In this document: positions 1-11,884 of the stretch, piece after piece | How positions within the stretch are numbered: position 1 is the stretch's first letter | Layout of the letters: the number at the start of each line of letters is the position of its first letter | Origin: Chenopodium formosanum | Lineage: Eukaryota; Streptophyta; Magnoliopsida; Caryophyllales; Amaranthaceae | DNA: 64,000 nucleotides | Direction: 5' to 3' | NCBI GenBank assembly: GCA_024500155.1 | Contig: CM044867.1 | Coordinates: 9,871,632-9,935,631 of the forward strand | The notes under the pieces: model-generated | Told to the model about the DNA's origin: nothing | Database searches by the model: none | The model's input: the letters and a program-made list of their open reading frames with translations, nothing else | Made by a program: the position numbers and the translations under genes

Positions 1-1475
1 GCCCCTTACTTGAGAAAAGTTGTTTTGATTCTTGGTATTTGATTTTGAGCATTGTGGATTTGTTGATTATGATTTGAAGTTTAATTACTTGGATTCCAAA
101 CATGCGTCAATTTTGCCCAACTACATGTGAATATAGTTCTTGACTAGTTGATTTGGTTAGGAATGTGTGATTAGTTCCTGGTATGTCAATGAATTTGAAT
201 ATTGGTTTGCAACTATGAATAGTGTTTCATGACTCAATATTATGCACATGTAGAGGACGAAGGCATTTGTTCTTTAGGTAGCCTTCAGATTTATTTAGAT
301 ACATTTGTTCCCTTCTTGCTACCCATGTTGTTGCTTGTGCCCTTTTATTGTTTTTAGCCACATTACAAGCCATGTTTGCCCCATTGGTTACTAGTCTCAA
401 GCTTGGCTTGGGGGAGCTATTAGTGAGTGAGGTGAGGGAGTTTGTAGTGTGCACATTATTTGCACAATTTGGGTGGGTTTTGAGAAGTTATTTGTTCTTG
501 ATCATATTTGTTTTGATGAGTTTAATAGTGTATATATTTCTTGAAAAATAAAAGTGTGATGAAAAAGAAAAAAAAAAAAGAAGTTCAAGGAAAAAAAGTG
601 AGAAAAAAAAGAAAAAAAAGAAAGTGAACTTCTAGAGAAAAAAAAAGAAAAAAAATGAAAAAAAGAGGGCAAAAAAAAAAAAAGTTTGATGTTCAAATTG
701 TCTAAGTGAAGGTTTATCAAAAGAAAAGAAAGAAAAAAATTGAGTTTCATTGTAAATATTTGAGTTTGAGTTCAAAGTTTGTTTATTCACTCTAGTTTAT
801 ACTATCATATGTTTATGAGTGAATTTTGTAAGTATTGGGTTGATTTTTATGATTGGAGTGTATTTGGTGGATTTGTGTTGGAGTTGGTTATGTCGGAGAT
901 GTGTATGATCATTATTTTTGATCATGGGTTTATTTAGGATATGGCTCCCTTTTAGCATAGCTTTTCTCTCACATATTCCCAAATTTATCCTACCCTTCAC
1001 CCTAGCCTTACATTACAAGCTTTTAAAGATCTTCCGACCTTGTGCATAGAGTTGTGTAAATGTGAAAGTGTTGTTTATCAATGCAAGTTATGACTTGACA
1101 TATTCCGAGTCGACTATTAGGTTGAGTGTATGTCTTTTTAAACACACGAGTGTTGTGAGTTTGGGAGGGCATTGTTCACATTAAAGGGGTTGGGATGGAG
1201 AGCGATCGAGTACATCTTTTACTCGCCACATAAATGAGAGTTGAGTGTGTGAGCACTAGTCTTGAATTCTATATGCTCTTGTGGTTTGCTCTACTTGACA
1301 ATTGTTGGGGAGGAAGGGTGATTAGATGGATAGGATTGGTTGGTTTTGAAGCATGCTCATTTGATTTGCCTAGAATCGTTTGTGCTTGATTTTTATATTG
1401 GGGTGAGGCATGTTTTATATGTTCATTGAGGAGCTCTTTGCTTAGGGACAAGCAAAGGTTTGCCTTGGGGGAGGT
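1..1475 (+). mobile_element. 3' internal part of a Ty3/gypsy LTR retrotransposon (non-coding remnant)
   Basis: No retroviral-type protein domain is readable in any frame. The stretch ends in a polypurine tract (TTGGGGGAGG at about 1465-1474) directly before the TG start of an LTR, which is the expected layout of an element's 3' internal end. A second purine run of the same type lies near 405-416. From 560 to 745 there is an extreme A/G-rich block (runs of A broken by single G). Long non-coding 3' regions of this kind are typical of Athila/Tat-type gypsy elements in plants; the lineage assignment is inference. The 5' part of the element lies outside the window. Confidence 0.55.
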
Positions 1476-2883
1476 TGATGTGTTCATTTTATATATATAT
1501 TTACCCCCGTCCCTTGGTCGTAATTAGTAGTGTTTTTGGCTCCTTCGAGCCACTTTTATTACTAATTTGTGTTTTCCAGTGTTTTTGTAGTTTTGCTTGA
1601 GTTTTGTAGGAATTTGCGTACTTGGAGCATTTTCCCGGGTTTTCGAGGAGCATCTACAAGTGTTGGAAGACCGCGACCACTTTCGATAGCTCAAGACCGA
1701 TTGGAAGTAGCAAATCGGTGACTAAGGGCTCAGTTTTGAAGATACGAGGCAGTTGGACCGAGTTAGGAGGCCCAAGGAAGAAGTCTCGAGGCCCAAGATG
1801 ATCCGCCCGGACCACCATGGGGCCGCCCGAAGGCGCGCCCGGCCGGGCGGGGCGAGCAGCAGCGAGAAGAAGCCCGCGCCCGGAGCACGCACCCGGCCGG
1901 GCGCGAGAAAGCTTAAGAGGATAAAAAGGCGGGCCCGGTCGGGCGGCCCCTTGCCCGGCCGGGCACGTGTGTTTTAGGGGAGATTTATCTCCGATTAATT
2001 ATGTTCAGTTTAGGACTCTTGCTTAGTATTAATGTAATTTTATTAGGCAAGATTACTTATTTCTTTTCACTTCTCTTGACTCTAGTTTTAATTTCTTCTC
2101 TCTCTACTTAGACTTTCTCTCTCTAGATTTATTTTCTCTTGTTCCTAAACTCCATTGTAATTCCGCCGTCTTGGTACGATTTCTCTCTTATTAATCTCAG
2201 TATTTTTATTCATTCAATTTCTTATGTCTTGTTTAATTATTATGTTTTGTTTAGCTTTAATCATGTCTGAGTATTTCTCTTTCTAGGGTTTAGGGGGATC
2301 TAATAGATAATATGAAGGGGTAATTTTATGATTATTAATTGTTAATGCTTAATTGATTTCCTATTGATTGTTTAAATGCTATGCAATTAGATTTGGCCAG
2401 GTTTAATTGTATGAGCTTAGCAATATTGATTCGAGATTCGAGAGATGAGAATTGATGGTTAGGCTTAGTTTCAATAGGCATATTAATTTATAAATGGTTA
2501 GGTTGAGATTCGAGAGATGAGATTTAATACTGGTAAATTAACTCTGTGATTGTAATACGTAGCGAAAGCCCTTTATGATCTGATTAATTAATGCATTGAT
2601 AATTGATTATTATGTTTTACCCTGGAATTTATTGTTTATTAGTGAACCTATGCCCTAGGCTTTATTATTATTGATTTCTTCCCTGATTATTCTCCTTGCT
2701 CATAAGCTTCGTAGTATAGTTTATAATCACAAACAAATTAGTTACTTTAATAATTTAGATTATAATAATTAATTAGGAGTAGAAAGACTTGTTTCCCTGT
2801 GGATTCGACCCTACTTCCCTATCTGCATAAGCTAGTGGACTTAGGTAATATTTTTGATTAGGTGATACGACTTTAGCCTGTCA
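1476..2883 (+). mobile_element. 3' LTR of Ty3/gypsy (Athila/Tat-like) element
   Basis: The LTR begins TGATGTG right after a polypurine tract and ends CCTGTCA at 2883, giving TGA...TCA inverted ends and about 1.41 kb. The right boundary is supported independently because copia pol coding sequence (minus strand) resumes at 2884. A motif near 2800-2820 (CCCTGTGGATTCGACCC) resembles the end regions of plant Athila/Tat LTRs as I remember them. A very GC-rich block at 1800-1970 stands out inside otherwise AT-rich sequence. The 5-bp target duplication should be CAAGC (2884-2888), with its partner upstream of the window. Confidence 0.65.
1836..1966 (+). repeat. GC-rich palindromic repeats inside the LTR
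   Basis: Four copies of CCCGGCCGGGC or a one-base variant occur at 1838-1848, 1892-1902, 1934-1944 and 1954-1964. The core is nearly self-complementary, so neighbouring copies can pair with themselves or each other. The surrounding sequence is also GC-rich, unlike the rest of the LTR. Confidence 0.75.
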
Positions 2884-4716
2884 CAAGCTTTACAATGAAG
2901 TTCATTTGATTGTGGGATCCGTATATTATTTAACGGATGTCCATTTGAACTTTTTAATGATTTTTATTATCATGCTTGTTCTAAGATGACCCAAGCAATC
3001 ATGTCATATATTAAACATTTCCTGGTTGTCTACCTTGTATATATTTAGACACCAAATATGTTTCAATTGGACTGATATAAGTAAATTACATTCATGAGGA
3101 GTATGCTTCTAATTTTTCAAGAGTCATTATTGCCAGATTTTCCTTTGACGAGGTACATATACTCCTTTTCCTTTTCATTAACGGTTTTCATGTGATAACC
3201 ATTCAGACGTAAATCTTTGAAGCTTAATAGATTGCGTTGTGTTTTGCTATAATATAATGCGTTTTTTATTGTCACTTTTGTACCTTTTGGTAATATTATT
3301 CAAGCTTTTCCTGAGCCCTCAACCATATTGACAATGCTAGCAATTGTGTTGAGATTGGTATTTATTGGCTTGATATGAGTAAAGTATGACTTGTTGCTCA
3401 AAATGCTGTGTGTGGTTGCGCTATCAATCAGGCATTTTTCAGCATTTGTGTTGTTATTTTCCATTGTCTTCACATGAATAGAGAAAGGGTGAGTATAACT
3501 GTCATCTATAAAAACACGTATGAGAAAGAAAAATACATCTTAATTATAGCATATTTTACAGTATTAAATAAAACACACTTGATACTTGGAAAAACATATG
3601 CCTATAAAAGAACTTATATATGACTCTGGATGAAAAGGAAAAACAATTACAACGAACAAACAACTCGAAAATATAAGACAATGTCGATGAAACAAATACC
3701 ACAGGACAAGCACATGATCGATGTAGTCTAGACATTTTCTATGTCATCAACAAGACAATCGGCTACATCGAGTTCAGGGTTAGGGGAACTTTGTATGATA
3801 AAATCAATTTCTACTTGTTTCCCTTGGCCCCCTCTTGAGGCAACATATAGGTCCACGAGGTGTTTTGTCGTACGACAATCCTTGGCCCAATGTCCTTGTA
3901 TTTTGCATTTAAAACACTTTTCTTTCGGCCTTCCTTGATTTTAAAATTTTCCCCTTCCTCTACCGCCTCTACCTCTACCTCTCTGGGTTGGAGTATTTGA
4001 AGTATTTTGACTCCTGTTTGGACGTCCTCTCCCCCTTCCTCTACCCCTATTGTGGTACTGGCCTCTGCCCTGAAAACCTCCTCGTATAATATTGTTATTC
4101 CAGCGCCTGCCTATTTTTATGGCATTTGTTTCTTGTATTGCACTGGTACCTGCTGGTCTCTTATTATGATTAGACAGTAGGATTTAACTCTTTTGTTCCG
4201 CGACTAACAGTATGGAAATTAAGTCACAAAATCTTTCACAACACCTTTCTTGGTATTGTTCTTGTTGTACCATATTATTTGTGTGCATTGTAGTGAGAGT
4301 TTTCTCGATCATGGCTCTTTCAGAGATTGGTTCTCCACAAAATTTCAATTGTGAAGTTATGCGAAATATAGCAGAGTTATATTCACGTATTGAGCTGAAA
4401 TATTGAAGTCTCAAGGTAAACCATTCATGCTGGGCCCTTGGCCCAATTGTTCTTTGTAAGTGTTCGAATCTGTCTTGGAGGCAAACTCAAAGTTCTCTGG
4501 GATCCTCAATGAGAATATACAAAGTTTTTAATTCGTCATGAATGTGGTGTTTTATATACACCAAAGCTTTAGCTTGTTATAGAGGAGTAGGGTTTCCCTC
4601 TTTGGTGATAGCGTGTTCTAGGCTTTGTGCCCTTAGGTAGGCTTTTGCGTTCACCCGCCATTCCAAGTATCTTCCTCCGGAAATGTTTAGAATTTCAAAG
4701 TCCCAGTTTGCAATTC
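2884..4716 (-). pseudogene. Ty1/copia gag-pol remnant (gag, zinc knuckle, protease, start of GAG-pre-integrase)
   Basis: Read on the minus strand from about 4716 down. The gag part includes a readable stretch at 4414-4184 of the familiar copia form (YNSAIFRITSQLKFCGE, then ...LISILLVAEQ). Next comes an Arg/Gly-rich stretch and a CX2CX4HX4C zinc knuckle (CFKCKIQGHWAKDC, about 3918-3877). The polyprotein continues to an aspartic-protease segment near 3440-3420 (CLIDSATTH, with DSA at the active site) followed by LPKGTKVTIKNALYYS, and then to a GHP..CKAC GAG-pre-integrase piece at about 2950-2886. There are in-frame stops (one at DPREL-stop in gag, one after the protease, others later), so it is dead. 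It stops abruptly at 2884, where the gypsy LTR begins. Integrase and reverse transcriptase are not in the window. Confidence 0.85.
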
Positions 4717-5036
4717 GAGCCTTTTCTGATTACACGAAAATTTTTAGAAATTAGTAAAAGGGAAGTCAAATATTTTTGTATTTCATATATAAGGTTTTAA
4801 AGATTAGATTATATCACTATGGAATGAAATTTGTGTTGGTTCGGGTACCCAACTTACAAATAAGAGGTTGGGGGTTCGAAACTTGGTAAAAGCATAAACC
4901 CCACAAAATTAATAAAGGCTGCACATTTTTATATTTATTATTATCAAAACTTTAATTATTTAATATTGTATGATTATTTATTGATAAAACAAAGTTTGAA
5001 TTGTGTACTGTTTTGGGAGTAAAAACACAATGGGCA

Positions 5037-5310
5037 TTCAATAATCTTTGTATGTGGTAAGCTGACAACGCATACAAATTACAACCAAAATCAAGAATAT
5101 CTTTGCATGTTGTAAGCTGACAACGCATGCAAATTACAACCAAAAATCAAGAAATGCATGGTGTAACATTGACCGACTACGCATGCAAATTACAACCAAA
5201 AATCAAGAAATGCATGGTGTAACATTGACTGACAACGCATGAAAATTACAACAAAATTCAAGAATTGCATGCAAATGCATACATATTACAACAATATCAA
5301 GAATTGCATG
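5037..5310. repeat. 55-56 bp minisatellite, about 4-5 copies
   Basis: The unit contains GACAACGCATGCAAATTAC and AATCAAGAA. Its GCAT core recurs at about 5070, 5125, 5181 and 5237, a period of 55-56 bp, followed by a degenerate copy. Not CRISPR: units are contiguous with no unique spacers. Confidence 0.8.
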
Positions 5311-6417
5311 GTGTTTGCATGTCTTTATGCCTGACAAAGAAAATATGCGTTTACATATATATGTTTGTAACAATTTTTATTTCCTCTCTCTTCATGCATT
5401 CTTATCCTCTCTCTTCGTTCATACTCATCCTTACTCTCTTCATTCCTTCTTAAAGAAATATTCATACAAAATAATTAGGAGAAGAAAATTACATATATCC
5501 AAGTCTAAAAATAAATAAGCTTCATGAAATTATAGGCAAAATTAAACTCATGTAATAAAAGGAATTTTATCTTCGTACTTTCGGCCATAAATTGCCTGCC
5601 ATTTTAGGTGGCCTTGTTCCCAAAATAAAACATAAGCCGACCATCAAGGCGACATTTTGAGAGTTTGGCCCGTCCATACATACAGGTAGCTTAAAATGCA
5701 AATCTTGCCCTCTATAAAGGTGGCTAATTTGCTTAAAGTGGTCAATTAGTCGCCTTGGCGACATTTACTACGATGTAGTAGCAGTGGTGGCGGTATTTAT
5801 TTCATCTCTTCCTCTCTTATTAGTATTTGGAGGAGGAGGTTCGATTTCGGTTGGTGGTACTAGGGAATTATCATTGAGGTTAGGAGCAACTTGTGGAATT
5901 TCGACGGCTTCGGCGACATTAGTGTTTCGGGCTTGATTTGTACTTCCTCAGGCTAGTTGTATTGTACCACAAGGTATGGCATTACGCTCTACTACGAAAT
6001 ATATATGTGAAGGTGATATATTATTCAAAAATGTATAAGTGTTCCATTTTTTAGTAATGAATAATTTTATAGTTGGATTTAAATTTAAAATTTGAAAAAG
6101 CAAAACTACCTTTTAATTAATTTGAGCAAATTGGTACTGATAACGTGTTTTACAACAAAAGATTTCAAAGAAAACAAAAGAAAGCTTTTAGACACTCCAA
6201 TAATTGTTGTGTATATTTCCTTCAGATTATGCGGGAATTTATAGTACCCTTTCTTGAACATTAGTGTTTACTCGATATATTAAATATGCAGTGAAATGTC
6301 TAATCAAGCAGGAGAAACTGAGCGGCAATATTTACTCTTTCATGGGAAGCTAAACGGTGATGTTTCATATCACGCAATATGATGCGTATTACAACAAGAT
6401 ATTTATTCTTATAATAT
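5311..6417. other. Intergenic, no gene recognised
   Basis: AT-rich with scattered short open frames. A 65-codon frame at 5764-5567 (minus) starts MSPRRLIDHF but matches no family I know. 5765-5950 is G/T-rich and could be eroded coding sequence. Nothing else is supportable. Confidence 0.4.
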
Positions 6418-6525
6418 TAATGTTCAAAATTTTGCAAAATGTTCATTCTTGTAATATCATATGTTCATTCTTATAATATTAGATGTTCATTCTTATAAAA
6501 ACATATATTCATTCTTATAATATTA
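6418..6525. repeat. Short tandem repeat, left half (ATGTTCATTCTTATAATATT-like units)
   Basis: About five degenerate ~20-28 bp units built on TGTTCATTCTTATAATATT. The same units resume at 7286 after the foldback element, so the array was split by that insertion. Confidence 0.7.
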
Positions 6526-7282
6526 GAGGCCGTTTGGTTGGGGGTATTCATCAAAGGGAAAGGGATGTTGCTGTTTGGTAATCGTTTTTTTCCATTCCCT
6601 TTACCCCCTCCATTCCCCCAAATTCTTCTAAGCTCATCCCCCACCCCCATAGGTATTTCCATTCCCATTCCCTAGCCACCCCAACACCACCATACCACTA
6701 TCCTACTACCCACACAAACCACCGTAAAACCCAGCCACCGCACCGTCGCTCGTCCCCGCCCTTCGCCGCGCCTCCCTCGCCCCTCGCTACCGCTAGGGTT
6801 GCCTGCCTCGACCTCCCCTCCCCCGATGAAACCACCCCTAGCCCCACAAAACCCTATCCCCGATCTCCCTCTCCCCCGAAAACAGTCACCAGGCCGTCCC
6901 ACCACCCTCAAAACCCTAGCCGCCAGGTGACCGTTTTCGGGGGAGAGGGAGATCGAGGCTAGGGTTTTGCGGGGCTAGGGGCGGTTTTTCGAGTGAGGGC
7001 AGGTCGAGGCAGGCGCGGCTAGCGGCGGCGAGGGGCGGGGGAGGCGCGGCGAAGGGCTGGGAGTTGTGGAGGAGGTGCGGCGAGTGGTGGAGTGGCTGGG
7101 TGGTGGCTGGAAATCGTGGAAAGTGAAGCAATGTGGTGGTGGTGCGGTGGTTGGACTGGTGGTCTTCCATTCATTTATTATTCAAAACAAAAAACACCCC
7201 AAAATTGGGGAATTTTCCTTCCATTCCTTGTCTTTCCCTTTGTTATTCCATTCCGATTCCCCCATGCGAACCAAATGGCCCT
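6526..7282. mobile_element. Foldback (giant-palindrome) DNA transposon, GC-rich, TTA target duplication
   Basis: Ends are GAGGCCGTTTGGTT on the left and, inverted, AGGGCCATTTGGTT on the right, flanked by TTA at 6523-6525 and 7283-7285. A 3-bp TWA duplication fits PIF/Harbinger (Tourist-like) elements. The two halves are inverted copies of each other: the stem closes around a loop at about 6893-6922, close to the exact midpoint, for example CTCCCCCGAAAACAGTCACC at 6881-6900-region against GGTGACCGTTTTCGGGGGAG at about 6926-6945. Arms of about 350 bp pair with mismatches and gaps. Open frames in it (such as 7170-6916 minus) are probably by-products of GC richness. Confidence 0.75.
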
Positions 7283-7285
7283 TTA

Positions 7286-7380
7286 ATGTTCAGAATTTGG
7301 CAAAATGTTCATTCTTGTAATATCTTATGTTCATTCTTGGAGTATCATATGTTCATTATTATAATATTAATGTTCACAAT
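7286..7380. repeat. Short tandem repeat, right half
   Basis: Units of ATGTTCATTCTTG(T/G)A(A/G)TAT type continue the array seen at 6418-6525 on the other side of the foldback element. Confidence 0.65.
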
Positions 7381-7880
7381 AATTTTCATACTATCAAATG
7401 TAATTAATTAACCAAAAATGAAATTTTAGATAAAATTGCAACAAAATTTGGCAAAATTCCTTCATAATCAAATAATTTTGCTACAAAAAGTCTAGCTTGT
7501 AATTAAACAAATATGCTACTAGTACAAAGAAAATTACAAAATTATCGACTTTTGTCGAGGTCGTTTTTCATATTTTGTAGATGCTACTCTACTTTCATAT
7601 TGAATATCCATGTTTATACATTGTCATTTTGATCTCTAAGTTTTTGTAGTTTGATAGATTATGGTGGTTTTGAGAGGAAATAGAGAGAGAAAATGATGGT
7701 TAGAGAGAGCAAGTGATGGGTAGAGAGAGAAAATGGGTCTGACACCTTTTTAAAATGAAAAATGGTTTTTTTTAAAAAAAAGAGATTTGTATCCGTAGGC
7801 GTCGTTTGAAGAGCGCCTACGTCAAAGCATGGTGTGAATATGCTTGGCACTCATAGGAAGTGGGAATTGACATATACGAT
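7381..7880. other. Intergenic, no gene recognised
   Basis: AT-rich. A small purine-rich repeat at about 7670-7735 contains AGAGAGAGAAAATG-type units three times. Nothing else stands out. Confidence 0.4.
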
Positions 7881-9139
7881 TATATTAGGGACACGATTAG
7901 GGACAAGGAAAGTAGGGAGCCGCCAACAAAATTTTAAGGAACTTGTAAACCGTTCGCGGATCATAAAAGGCAACCACAAAAAGGGATAACGATAGGCAAC
8001 AACGATTGACCCGTGAAGGTTACACCCCATTCATAATCCATGAGATTACTAACTCCATATGGTTCGGAACCACGAAAGGAGGATCGGGGATGATGGTACG
8101 AAGTGAGTCATGGAGTCACATTCGCCCGTGTTGGCCTCTACTCGATTCTTATTATGAGAAGTATTCCTGCGATCTCAAAGGCATGCAAACAAAGATTCAA
8201 TTCACTCCAAACTATTATTATGCTAAATTGGTTGAATATTAATGCACACATAATTCTAAAATATTAGTGATCACTTGATTAAATAACAAGATTAAAGGAA
8301 CCTAAACCAATTGTCCAAATTATCTTATTAGGCGTGATATTCAATTACATATTCCCTTTAAACATGCAATATGGTGATCAATAAATAATAATAATAGAAT
8401 CAACATTAATATTGGAAGCAATTCAACAATAATAGCGTTATTCCAAATCAAATAAAAATAATCCTAATCATGATACTAGCAATAAGAAAATAAAATAAGT
8501 AATTAAATTAATTAATTACTCACATTCCGCGCGTTCCTTTAAATTGCTACATCATGAATAAATTGTTAGTAACTTCAATAAAAAAATAAATCAAATTGAA
8601 ATTAAATTAACTAAAAAGTAGAGTTGATTTGGTCCAAACCCTCAGTTAATTATACCTTTCACGCCTTGGTTTAAGGACGGAACCTCGGGTTAAATATGGA
8701 CTCCTTGGAGTGCTTAGGGGAAGAATGATGTAATTAGGAATATAGGTTTGAGGCTTAGAATATAAGAGAAAGAGAAGAGAATGATTTTTGGTAGAAAAGA
8801 GAGGAAGAGAGAAGGATTTGATGATCAAGCTTGTTGATCATTGAAAAAGGGGTGATATGACCTCTATTTATAAGGAAAAAAGAGGGGTCGAATCAAGAAA
8901 GGATAAGAATTCGAATCGGATAAAACTCTTGCGATAGACATCAGTTTTTGCGGTTTTTGTTTTTATCATATCTTTTGATCCAGATATCAGAATAAGATGA
9001 ATAAGATATCGTTGGAAAGCTCTTGAAATCTACTTTCTAACTCAATTAGAATCAGATTAAAATATTTTGTATAATAAAAGATATGGCCGAAATAGTGGGA
9101 CGTTATCAGTTTTGGATAAAGTTTCGTATTTCGCTCACC
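7880..9139 (-). mobile_element. LTR fragment, same family as 58.2-59.9 kb
   Basis: The segments 8930-9139 and 59120-59300 align closely: both contain TATCTTTTGATC, then TTGGAAAGCT, ATTTTGTA, and GCCGAAATAGTGG followed by GTTTCGTATTTC. Weaker similarity runs back to about 8340 (CTTTAAACATGCA). On the minus strand there is a good TATA box (TTATAAATAGAGG, about 8874-8862), so the LTR reads minus and its U3 start is missing: at 9140 it stops, about 640 bp short of the LTR end seen at 59944. Confidence 0.5.
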
Positions 9140-9840
9140 AAACGCAGCTCCACCCTCACCGAAGCCATCGAACCCCTCATCTAAAACGCCGACCTCCCAT
9201 TAAACCGCCGAACCATCACCTCCACCCTTTCCTCCGCCTAGATCCGAAGCATAAGCTCACAGCTCTCACCCCTTTGACCTTCGATTCTCACCGCTTTGCT
9301 GTGAGAATGGTGAGAATCGATGGTCGGGGACGACAACATCCAGAAGATCCTCGCCCAGATTTTGTGAGGAAGGAGTTCCTTCCGGGACAGTGACCCGAAA
9401 TCCCAAGCGAGGCGAGGGATGAATTGCGGAGGTGTACCACCGGCCATTTTTAAGATTCTCCGGCAAGGTAGGAGTTGCGGCCCAAGGGTTTTAAACCTAG
9501 ATCTCTAAAATCCGAAGAAAAAGGGGACGAAGGTGAAAGAAATTACCTTATGTGAACGCAGATTTGCCGACCTCGTCGAATTTCTGCTAGGAAATCTGGC
9601 CGGAGAATTAAGCAAGAGAAGAATTTGGTGGTCTGGGATGTGAGTTGTGACGGCGAGAAGGAGGAGAGAGAGGGAGGGTTGTGGGTGGGGATTTGGGAAT
9701 CTCAATTGGCGGTGGTTGAGGTGGAGCTGGCGTAGAGTCACCGGCGGTCGGAAGAATCTGGGGTAGTCGCCGAGAAGGGAGATGGTGGCTGGGCAGGTGG
9801 TGGCTGTTTTTGGTGGTTGAGTTTTTTTTTTTTTTTTTAA
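9140..9840. other. GC-rich island, possible captured gene fragment
   Basis: From 9140 the composition changes sharply from the AT-rich LTR to about half G+C, with proline/serine-rich open frames on both strands (a 108-codon frame at 9067-9393 plus; frames at 9447-9238 and 9741-9505 minus). A T run at 9823-9838 closes it. None of the frames matches a protein I recognise. It resembles the gene-fragment cargo of a DNA transposon, but I could not identify flanking inverted repeats. Confidence 0.35.
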
Positions 9841-11880
9841 ATATCAATCTAACCATAGTTAATATTTAATGAAATAAGGTTACGAGTGAGATGAAATCTT
9901 TAATTAAGGTCATTTTGTATAATAAAAAAAAGGGGAGGTTACCATTGGTGCGTAGCAAAAGTTAGGGGTCGCCGTTGAGAATTTCTCTATAATTAATATA
10001 AAAAAAAAGTCTTTGATTATTTGTGAGTTGCAATTTATTGTCAAAATATTTTACTCACCCTTACATGATATCATACATTACACAATAAGTAAGCAAAATA
10101 CCTTCGATTTAATTATAATTTACTTGTTTATCTCATCTCACTCTCTTCCTCTCCCACTTTTACTTTGGCACCACTAGTAACCAAGCCATCAACACCAAGG
10201 TCTTTATGACACAATATTTTAGCACGATACTAAGGAAAATTTTGAAATGATTTCACACAAATATTTTCACTTTAAAAGATTTGTGACAACTTTCAAGATA
10301 AAACTTCTTTTAAGAGAGATAGATTGCAACCTTGTATTTTAAAAGATTTTACGAATGAAATTTATTAAATATATTTTTTTTATCAATTCAGAAAATTAAT
10401 TTTAGATTTCAATTAAGCTTATGATCATAAAATAAGCCCAATCCATTTTATTTAAGCCTTAAGGCCCAAATATTTCACAACCCATTATCCATCAAATTGA
10501 TGAAGTCCAATTTCTAAGTTTCCTAAATTTTGTAAGAGACTAAAAACTCTTCCTCTCCAAGCTACTGCACTTTATAAATATGTTACAAAACAGCAAAACC
10601 CCAAAATTTGCCTATTTTTAGTTTTTCTTTATTTATTTTTTTTTGTTGCTCCTTTCTCTTTCCTTGCATGAAGTGCAGCCCCTGTTGCCGCTACATTAGC
10701 CTCAACCTTCTACCACAACAGCTCATCCACCACCATCGCCAAAACCCATTGTCGTCGCTTGCCAACCATCATAAGCTCATATCCCTCTTTACTCTCTCTT
10801 CCCTATTTAATTTTAATTGTTTTATAAATATACTTTTTACATTCTCTTTCACTCACAACTCTTGGAAATTTACATTGTTAACTTGTCTTATTTGACCACC
10901 TTTGTTGATTTAAATAATATGCAATATATAATCATGTTGGATCTTGTTAGATTTGTCTTGATTGTATTTTCGCAATATCGAATTGAATTTTTTTTTTACC
11001 ACCTTTGTTGATTGTTTAGGGTTGTGAGTTTCTGATATTCAGGAGCATCAAGGAAGGCTTGTGGTGTTACAGGTTTAATTCCTATGGTTTTTGTCATGAA
11101 TGATGCAAAGGCATTATTTACAAATGAGAAACTAGGATTTAGGGTTCTCCAACGCCATTTTCAAGATATTGCACACAACTCATAGACGATTGTGCCGTAC
11201 TCAAGGTCTAATGTCGCACTGAAAAACGCACGTGAAACATTTTCTAGATTATATTCGTGATCTTGCTTCTTATCATGGCGTACATACATAATGTTGATAG
11301 CTAGCTTCGCGTGCATATGTTGCGCACGACATTGACAGTCGCTCTTTGGTGCTGATGGCGGAAGGTTAATGTAACCCAAACACTCGGCTTTAACGTGCTT
11401 GGGTTGTACATTATGATAAATTAGGTCTATATTACATTTTAACATAGTATTTTGGGACTAAATAATAATCAGATTGAGTTCGTTTAAGGATAGATACTTA
11501 ATCTGTTTGGACTTGAAAGGGTTATATATCATCTTTTATCGCATTCTAAAATCCATAGTTAATTACTTTAGCGTCAATCCAATTTGAAAAGTGGAATTTT
11601 CGTATCATTATCGCACTACCCACTTGGGTTAGGGTGCTAAAAGATGTCTACGCCCCTCGATATACTCCCTCTGTCACTTTTCTATAGTTGCATATTCTAT
11701 TTTGGGCATTTCCATTTCTATGCTTTCCTAAAATATAATAAAACATTTACACATTTACGATCAATTTACCTATTCTCACATTATCTATTATCCAAATATA
11801 GCATAAATACAACCACTATTGTAGCTAAATATGGTTCACTTCCCAAAAACAAACCAAATTATTAAAAAAAAAGGTAAAAG
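9841..11880. other. Intergenic; unassigned open frames
   Basis: AT-rich. A TATA-like TTTATAAATATG lies at about 10571. Open frames at 10608-10895 (plus, hydrophobic, Cys/Phe/Leu-rich) and 11445-11161 (minus, 94 codons) match nothing I recognise. The latter has near-random composition and may be eroded transposon sequence. Confidence 0.35.
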
Positions 11881-11884
11881 TCCA

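Noticed and set aside
1753..1977. 74-codon frame rich in Arg, Pro and Gly
   Set aside because: It simply crosses the GC-rich palindromic block of the LTR; composition explains it.
4840..4900. SINE- or tRNA-like B-box (GGTTCGAAACTTGG)
   Set aside because: No matching A-box at the right distance, no cloverleaf and no poly(A) tail with target duplication.
5037..5310. Regular repeats that could suggest a CRISPR-like array
   Set aside because: Units are contiguous and similar throughout with no unique spacers, and this is plant nuclear DNA. It is a minisatellite.
6672..7411. Several overlapping frames of 60-92 codons
   Set aside because: They lie in the foldback element, on both strands and in mirrored positions, as expected from the palindrome, not from genes.
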